Below the pieces are notes generated by a model, which worked only from the letters and a program-made list of their open reading frames with translations, did not search any database and was not told where the DNA came from. From positions 12,391,001 through 12,455,000 of the forward strand of contig OU015541.1 of the NCBI GenBank assembly GCA_907165065.1: 64,000 nucleotides of DNA, in the 5' to 3' direction. Positions 58,336 through 64,000 of this stretch are shown piece by piece. The first letter of the stretch is position 1, and each line of letters starts with the position of its first letter. This DNA comes from Caprimulgus europaeus. Its lineage: Eukaryota > Chordata > Aves > Caprimulgiformes > Caprimulgidae. The translations under genes were made by a program, and so were the position numbers.

Positions 58336-58356
58336 TTGTTGTTGTTGTTGTTGTTT
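58336..58356. repeat. (GTT)n microsatellite
   Basis: Six GTT units follow 'cttgcttt'. Confidence 0.92.
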
Positions 58357-60301
58357 GCTGGTGCAAGCCCCACATCAGAGGCACGGGACAGCAGCTCCTC
58401 AGTGCTCTGGTTGTGTAGCTGGATGCAAACCACAGCTCAGGGCGTGCCCGTTCGAGTGTAGGAAATGTACAGTGGGTTATAAATGCAAAGCTGATGAAAT
58501 CTGTGTGAGGTGTTAAATGTTCAAGCAGTACAACACATTTTAGCTTTTTACTTTCTTCAATTTCACTCTAGAGAGCACCTCAGAGCTGCATTCCAGTTTC
58601 TGATAGCAGAATGCTGGGGAGGAGAAGGGGGAAGCACAGCTGTTATGCAGGTAAGTATAGTAATGCTATTGATGGTGCAAACAGAAATCCCCCGGACATG
58701 GTGATGGAAAGGGGTGTTGGGACCATCTGAAAGCAGCTTCCTGGGATGCTGCTGCTGTCTGCAGACTTTCACACTGCTGTACCACTGGTGAAACAGCCAC
58801 ATGGTTTGTGAGGGTCACGGAAGAACAGCTGCTTGCAAGTAACACAGACATAGAGGTCACTCTCATTAAGTTTCAGAGTAAACACCACGTAGGGGTGAAG
58901 GTGGTGGTTCACAGTACTCGGAGGAGAGTGGAAGAGATTACTTCAGGCTCTGCAATGGTTTCAGAAAGGTGATAATGAGTCTCCCCCTCGGCCCAGCTGT
59001 ACCCTATAAACTGGCACCTTTAACAATGTGCTTTTACTCCTGGTATTGTCACAGCTGAGGCCCCTCCACGGCTCCCTGAGTGTGATGTCTGTGCTCAGGT
59101 CTGTGTGGGAGAGCAGTTGCCACCTCAGGTAAATGACACAGCTCTCCTGGGCACGCTGGCAGGGCAGCGAGCCTTGCGCTTTTACAGGCGTTGTAAATGT
59201 GGTGATGGCCCTGACCAGAAGCAAGAAGAGTTTCTCTGCTTTGTTTCCAGTGACAGATTTCACCTCGTGGTCTGTAAACCCTCCCTCCATCCTTCTTTAG
59301 AGCGTTTCACAGCCAGCTCCTGCGCATTCCTCATGCAGAGGTTGACCAGAAATTAGCCCTCAGCTGCAGGTGAGTCTACCTCAGGACACAGGTGAGAGAA
59401 AGAGACTGAGGCTGGTGTTGAGGACAAGGCACACAGGTAGAAAAAGCCTTCCTGTGGTTATTGATGTGTGTGTAGGGTCTGGCCCCACTTTGGCTTGAAG
59501 GCACCTGCAGGTGCTTTTCAACCATCAGGTCTCCAGGGATGATGTTTGAAGCCAACAAGTTTTGTTGCACAATAGGAAGAGCCTGAGGGTGCCTACACAG
59601 CCGACTGCTGAGATTTGGGTGATGTGTGGTAACTTACTCTGTGTAGTAACTCACTGTAGTTGCCTGTCCATAGCGTGACTACTTCTCTGATCTGACCTGA
59701 CACCCCTCACTCCTTGTTTGTAACATTGCCATTGCCTTGGCTTGCACTCATGCACTGTGGGGCATCTATCCACGTAAATGCTGCAGCTGAAGCAGATTTG
59801 CTTCTATTTCAGAACATAAAAGCTGTGTATAAGGCTCAAATCTTAGGCTGATGTTGACATCCAGAAATATTAAGTTAAAACAATGCTTTTCTGGTGGGGG
59901 GGGTGTGTGTGTGCTGGCAAAGTGACATTGGCACTCTGAAAATCAAAGGAAACGGTCCCAGAAGAACAAGGAACCAGAAAAAAAAAATAAATTACAGATT
60001 TTGATTATAAAGTAAAACTTTAATTCTTCTAAAGCCCTGAATGAGACACAGGAAGGGCAAATATTTGTTCTGCTCCTGACCTTCTCAGGCAAATAGCGCG
60101 GCAGGTCCTGCGGGGCTGGAGGCATCGTGCTGCAGGGAAGTGAGAGATCACCGGCAGCCAGCCAGGGCTGGAGAGAAGCAGCTGATTGCTCAGGGGAGCT
60201 GTGATGAGTCCCCCAAATTCCAGTGCAGTGAGAAGCCCCTATCTTAATAAATGTGTCCAAATAACCCCCTTGGATTTTGAAAATCAGGTCTGGCCAAAGA
60301 T

Positions 60302-60500
60302 AGAATCATAGAATCATGGTGGTTGGAAAAGACCTTTAAGATCATCGAGTCCAACCATGAACCTATCACTACCAATCCCATCTCTAAACCATGTCCCTCA
60401 GCACCTCATCTACCCATCTGTTAAATACCACCAGGGATGGTGACCACCACTTCCTTGGGCAGCCTGTTCCAATGTTTGGTGACCCCACCCTTTCTCACCA
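60302..60500 (-). repeat. CR1 LINE 3' fragment, about 200 bp
   Basis: 'agaatcatagaatcatggtg' then 'gttggaaaagacctttaaga', 'cgagtccaaccatgaaccta' and 'ttgggcagcctgttccaatg' are reverse-complement CR1 of a different subfamily from the copies at 131 and 27653. Confidence 0.92.
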
Positions 60501-61479
60501 GGCGGGAGGTTGGAGGTACCATCAGGACACGTTTTGGGTGGCCATGCCACACCAGGTTGCCCCCAGTCCCCTGCCCCCAGGGGTAGCTTTTCCTTATCAA
60601 ACTGCTTTAAATCTGGAACGTAACTACTGAGGAAATGCTTAAACAATGACTTAGCAGATAGAGAAGAGCAGCTTAGCTGAAGATCAGGCACGTACATAAC
60701 TCTTGAAGAACACAAAGCTCTCTTGCACAACTAATAAAACAATTGTTCTTGCATTAACTATAAACTTCATAGTGCCTAGGATGAAACCATTCCCTGGATT
60801 AACAGTTTTTCTTCCAGGAACAAAGTGGGTTTCTTTTTGCACAGTTCCTCATAGCTGCTGAAGAGAGAAATTCTTTTCCATTGTGAGTCTAGAGCTGAAA
60901 TTCAAACGTGTTTTCAGCAGATGGGTAATTTTCTACATGTGAGTGGTCCTACTCTCTTGGCCACAGAATAGCTTTTAGTATGATGAGCTGAAAAATGATC
61001 TTCTAACAAATTTTGGTGGAATTCATCATTCCATCATGCTAAGCAGCTGATCTTGGCAATGTCTGTGCCTCCAAGAACACGGCACTGCTGTCACACAGGG
61101 AGAAGGCTCTTAACTGAGCTGGACATGGTGCAGAATCAGCCCCTTATTTTACCTACAGCTCCAAAAAAGTGACATTTATTTATTTATTTATTTATTTACT
61201 CCTACCTCCATGGCTGGAGGGTGACACAAGCCATCAAAGCGATGACAGCTCTGATCTCTGCCCAACCTGGAGGTTAGGACAGGTTTAATATGAAAAGGAA
61301 GAGGAGAAGAGCTGCACATGCTAACACCCGGCTGGTGGGTTAACAGGGTGTGGGTTACTCACAGCTCCTGGTCTCTTCATCAGAGTCCTTCTCGTCCTGA
61401 GAGCACCCCTTCATGGAGCCAGTGTCTTCATTGTGGGCAGCTGATCATCTCTGTAATGATGCCATTTGTGACTAATCTT
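60501..61479. other. intergenic, no gene seen
   Basis: Contains an (ATTT)n microsatellite at 61173-61198 and otherwise unrecognised sequence. Confidence 0.5.
61173..61198. repeat. (ATTT)n microsatellite
   Basis: About six ATTT units follow 'aaaagtgac'. Confidence 0.93.
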
Positions 61480-61700
61480 CCAGGATTAAAAATGAACTGG
61501 AGCTGCTGCGGCTTCCACCTTTGCCGCATAGCAACGAGAGCAGAAAGTCAATTAATTACCTTCTCGCTGGATTCCAGGGGCCCTCTCGTCCTCAGCTCAG
61601 CCGAGTGTGTAATGGAAAAGGGAGCGCGGCAGGCTGCGCCGGCCAGCCGGGAATTACATGACAAGGTGAAAGATGAGCGCTGGGAAAAGAGGAGAGGGAG
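61480..61700. promoter_or_regulatory. candidate conserved non-coding element
   Basis: Unique sequence combines 'gtcaattaattacc' (a double homeodomain core at 61548-61560), an AGCAAC RFX-type half-site at 61530 and a CpG-dense stretch around 61622-61655. No repeat family is recognised. An open frame across it (61318-61758) has no domain. Confidence 0.3.
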
Positions 61701-62589
61701 GACGTTGGAGGGAAATCCTCACCCTACAGGTTCATTTAAAAAAGTAAGATGCCACTGATTACACAATTATTGACTCATTTCCCTGCTTTCAGCCCTAGTG
61801 ATGGCTCTGTGGACACTCTTGTCTCCTTGCACCACCTGAGCTCCTGGAGACATGGGGTTATCTGCTCTGAGCTCCTCTCTGTGTTTGGAACTGTCCTTTC
61901 AAGAAGTTTCTTTCAGGAACAGTCACTTTTTGGCTGCCATGACCTCTCACGTTGCCCCAGAGAGATGCCCCATAGCAGCTCTTTGGTTGCTCTCAGAGCT
62001 GCTTTCCAAGGTAGATGTTCTACTGCTTTTTCAAGTGGCTTTCTGGGGTGAAAGTTAATGGGGAAAATAATTTTAAAGATTGAGTTTCCTCAGAAAGATT
62101 TGACTGATGGGTACAAACAGAACTAGGAAACCATGGGTGATGATCTGAACAGATAGTAGCTTTGACTCAGAGCAAGAGAAGGTGCAGTGTCTTGCCTATG
62201 AGATGGGGACTTGGAAGGTCACCCTCGGCCCTCCCAGACTGAGATCCAGTGAGCAGAGCCCTGTTCTGAGTGAAAACGGAAGAATTAAAGAAGATGGGGA
62301 ATATTTTAATATCTATTTATCAGATGTGGCAGCTTCAGACCCCTCAGTAATTACCTGTTAATGAGAGCAAGTCCATGCTACTTTTGGCCCCTCTAGTTTA
62401 GCAGTGCCACTCAGGTCACCTTGCATGGGCTGGAAACTGAGATATCCTGAATGATGGCTCCTGGGGCAGACAAGCAGTGACAGTAGAAGGGGAAGGATGA
62501 ACTGGGATGTGCACAAGCCTCCAGCATGGGTAGCAGTTGGGCAAGGCAGAGGCCCTGGGTGAGGAAGGGATCCTTCTGGAGAGATCCGT
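61701..62589. other. intergenic, no gene seen
   Basis: No recognisable feature on either strand. Confidence 0.5.
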
Positions 62590-63005
62590 TGGGATGGAGC
62601 AGGACATGGAGGTGCTGGAGCGTGTCCAGAGAAGGGCGACGGAGCTGGGGAAGGGTCTGGAGCACAAGTGTGCTGAGTTCCTGGCTGAGGGAACTGGGGG
62701 TGTTGAGCCTGGAGAAAAGGAGGCTGAGGGGAGACGATCTGGGTCTCTCCAACTCTCTGAAAGGAGGGTGGAGAGAGGTGGGGTTGGGTCTGTTCAACCC
62801 AGGACCAAGGGACAGGACAAGAGGAAATGGCCTCAAGTTGCACCGAGGGCAGTTGAGATGGGATGTGAGGAAGAATTTCTTTGCTGAAAGGGTTCTGAGG
62901 CATTGGAAGGGGTTGCCCAGGGCAGTGGTGGAGTCCCCATCCCTGGAGGGATTGAAGAGTCATGTAGACATAGTGCTGAGGACTCGATGATCTGAAAGGG
63001 CTGTG
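62590..63005 (+). repeat. CR1 LINE 3' fragment, about 415 bp, sense
   Basis: 'ggtgctggagcgtgtccaga', 'cctggagaaaaggaggctga' and 'aggcattggaaggggttgcc' are plus-strand CR1. It shares long near-identical stretches with the copy at 40495, including 'gtcatgtagacatagtgctg'. Overlapping open frames on both strands are CR1 relics. Confidence 0.93.
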
Positions 63006-64000
63006 ATCAGCTCTAAGTCTAATGACACCTACAAATCCTGAGGGTCTTCTACCCCATGCAATCACCAAAATGTGTTTAATCAATAAGTTAACCTAAGATT
63101 AGGTGGTTTGGTGTTGGAAGAGACTCAGACCACACAGCCCTCCTCTTTCCCAGGCTTGCAGTCGTCTGTCACTGTTTTCTGAGGTGCTCCATGGAGAAGT
63201 AGTAACTTTAAGTCTCATTATTAATTTATCTCACCGCAGTTGACATGTGAGCAGGGAGAGGTAATCACAGAGCTCCCTTCCCTGCTGTTCTTTTCCTGAG
63301 GTTTTGCACTCTCCAAATTTCTCTTTTCATAAATCAAATTAACTAAATTGCTTAAGGAGCACTTTTCTATTAAATGATGCCGAAAGGTTTGCTATGAGAA
63401 CTGTCTGCTTAATACTTTGAGTCTATGGGCTCCTGTCTTCTCCTCAAAGTGTAAAGGCTTTGACCATCCTGAAGACTTCCCTGTGGAATGAATATTCTGG
63501 TGCACATTTACAGAGGTCTAAACTGAGGTGTGAGTGGATGAAAAGTTATACAGGTGGCTCAGAGTTTGCTTATTGTATCTGCTGAAGAGCCTTGGATTCC
63601 TCAGGCAGAGCAGGAGTTGTACCAGGAGTCTTGGTGGACGTTCATTGCCAGGACAGTGAGAGCTCAGAGCAAAAGAAATGCAGCTTTAATTTAGGTGTTT
63701 ACATGGCAGGGTTTCAACGTTAGCCCAGGACAACGCCCAGGCCTGGTTCTCGGGTGGGTTGGCATGGTTAGACCACAGTGGCATACACTGGTAAGTCAAA
63801 GCTCTGGTTTTTGGAGTTAGGGCTTTGGATCTCTAGTACTTTGGGATCTCTTCTCCTCATTCCATTTTGTGATGGAGACATCATTTAGGATCCTGGAGAG
63901 ATGGAGCAGTTGATAAATTCCTACCCTTCCTTCCCTTCGGGGCTTCCAGCAGAACTGGAGAGTCAAAGGGGCTGGGAAATTGTTCCCTTGTCCAGGGACC
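63006..64000. other. intergenic, no gene seen
   Basis: Nothing recognisable to the end of the window. Confidence 0.5.

Larger units (their letters stand above)
55991..60301. other. intergenic, no gene seen
   Basis: No coding exon or CR1 copy is recognised. Simple repeats and the AT-rich hairpin at 58124 are listed separately. Confidence 0.5.

Noticed and set aside
62358..63083. 241-codon minus-strand open frame rich in Pro and Ser
   Set aside because: It lies mostly antisense to a CR1 copy. The Pro-rich text is the complement of G-rich CR1 sequence.
1..64000. CRISPR arrays, bacterial operons, phage or toxin-antitoxin modules
   Set aside because: There are no spacer-repeat arrays or dense ORF runs. 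Introns, CpG depletion and CR1 elements show a vertebrate nuclear genome.

Overview
This is a vertebrate nuclear genome window and almost certainly avian. It carries several CR1-type LINE fragments with the familiar bird CR1 3' sequence: minus-strand copies read like 'tcacagaatggtttg' followed by 'ttggaagggacc', and the plus-strand copies carry the end of the CR1 reverse-transcriptase ORF. Coding sequence is split into short exons with GT/AG introns. Nothing bacterial or viral stands out. I cannot name the species.

The one gene I can support is a complete-looking Rho GTPase-activating protein of the ARHGAP18/28/40 family on the + strand, most likely ARHGAP40. Fourteen coding exons run from an ATG at 10666 to a TAA at 28307. 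All junctions keep phase and the product is 626 residues. The RhoGAP domain (about residues 268-470) keeps its candidate arginine finger (R313) and the [10 protein letters not shown] and MAPNLF motifs. The 3'UTR runs to an AATAAA at 30864. A CpG-rich block at 930-1395 is a candidate promoter or first exon, which would make 1.4-10.6 kb mostly first intron.

Layout: 1-10.6 kb holds the CpG-rich block, a CR1 tail, a perfect 31-bp x 6 minisatellite and a perfect 16-bp hairpin. 10.6-30.9 kb is the gene. Its first coding intron holds two CR1 tails inside a tandemly repeated segment and a 333-codon antisense ORF of unknown meaning. 30.9-64 kb has no gene that I can recognise. It contains further CR1 copies on both strands, simple repeats, and several non-repeat AT-rich blocks with homeodomain-type, RFX-type or palindromic motifs that look like candidate conserved non-coding elements.

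In human the gene downstream of ARHGAP40 is SLC32A1, the vesicular GABA transporter. The right half could therefore be its regulatory landscape, but no SLC32A1 exon is in the window, so this is inference. I found no undescribed multi-gene system. The most checkable oddities are two in-frame NAGNAG acceptors, three perfect long hairpins, the CR1-containing tandem array, the intronic antisense ORF and an RFX-like palindrome.
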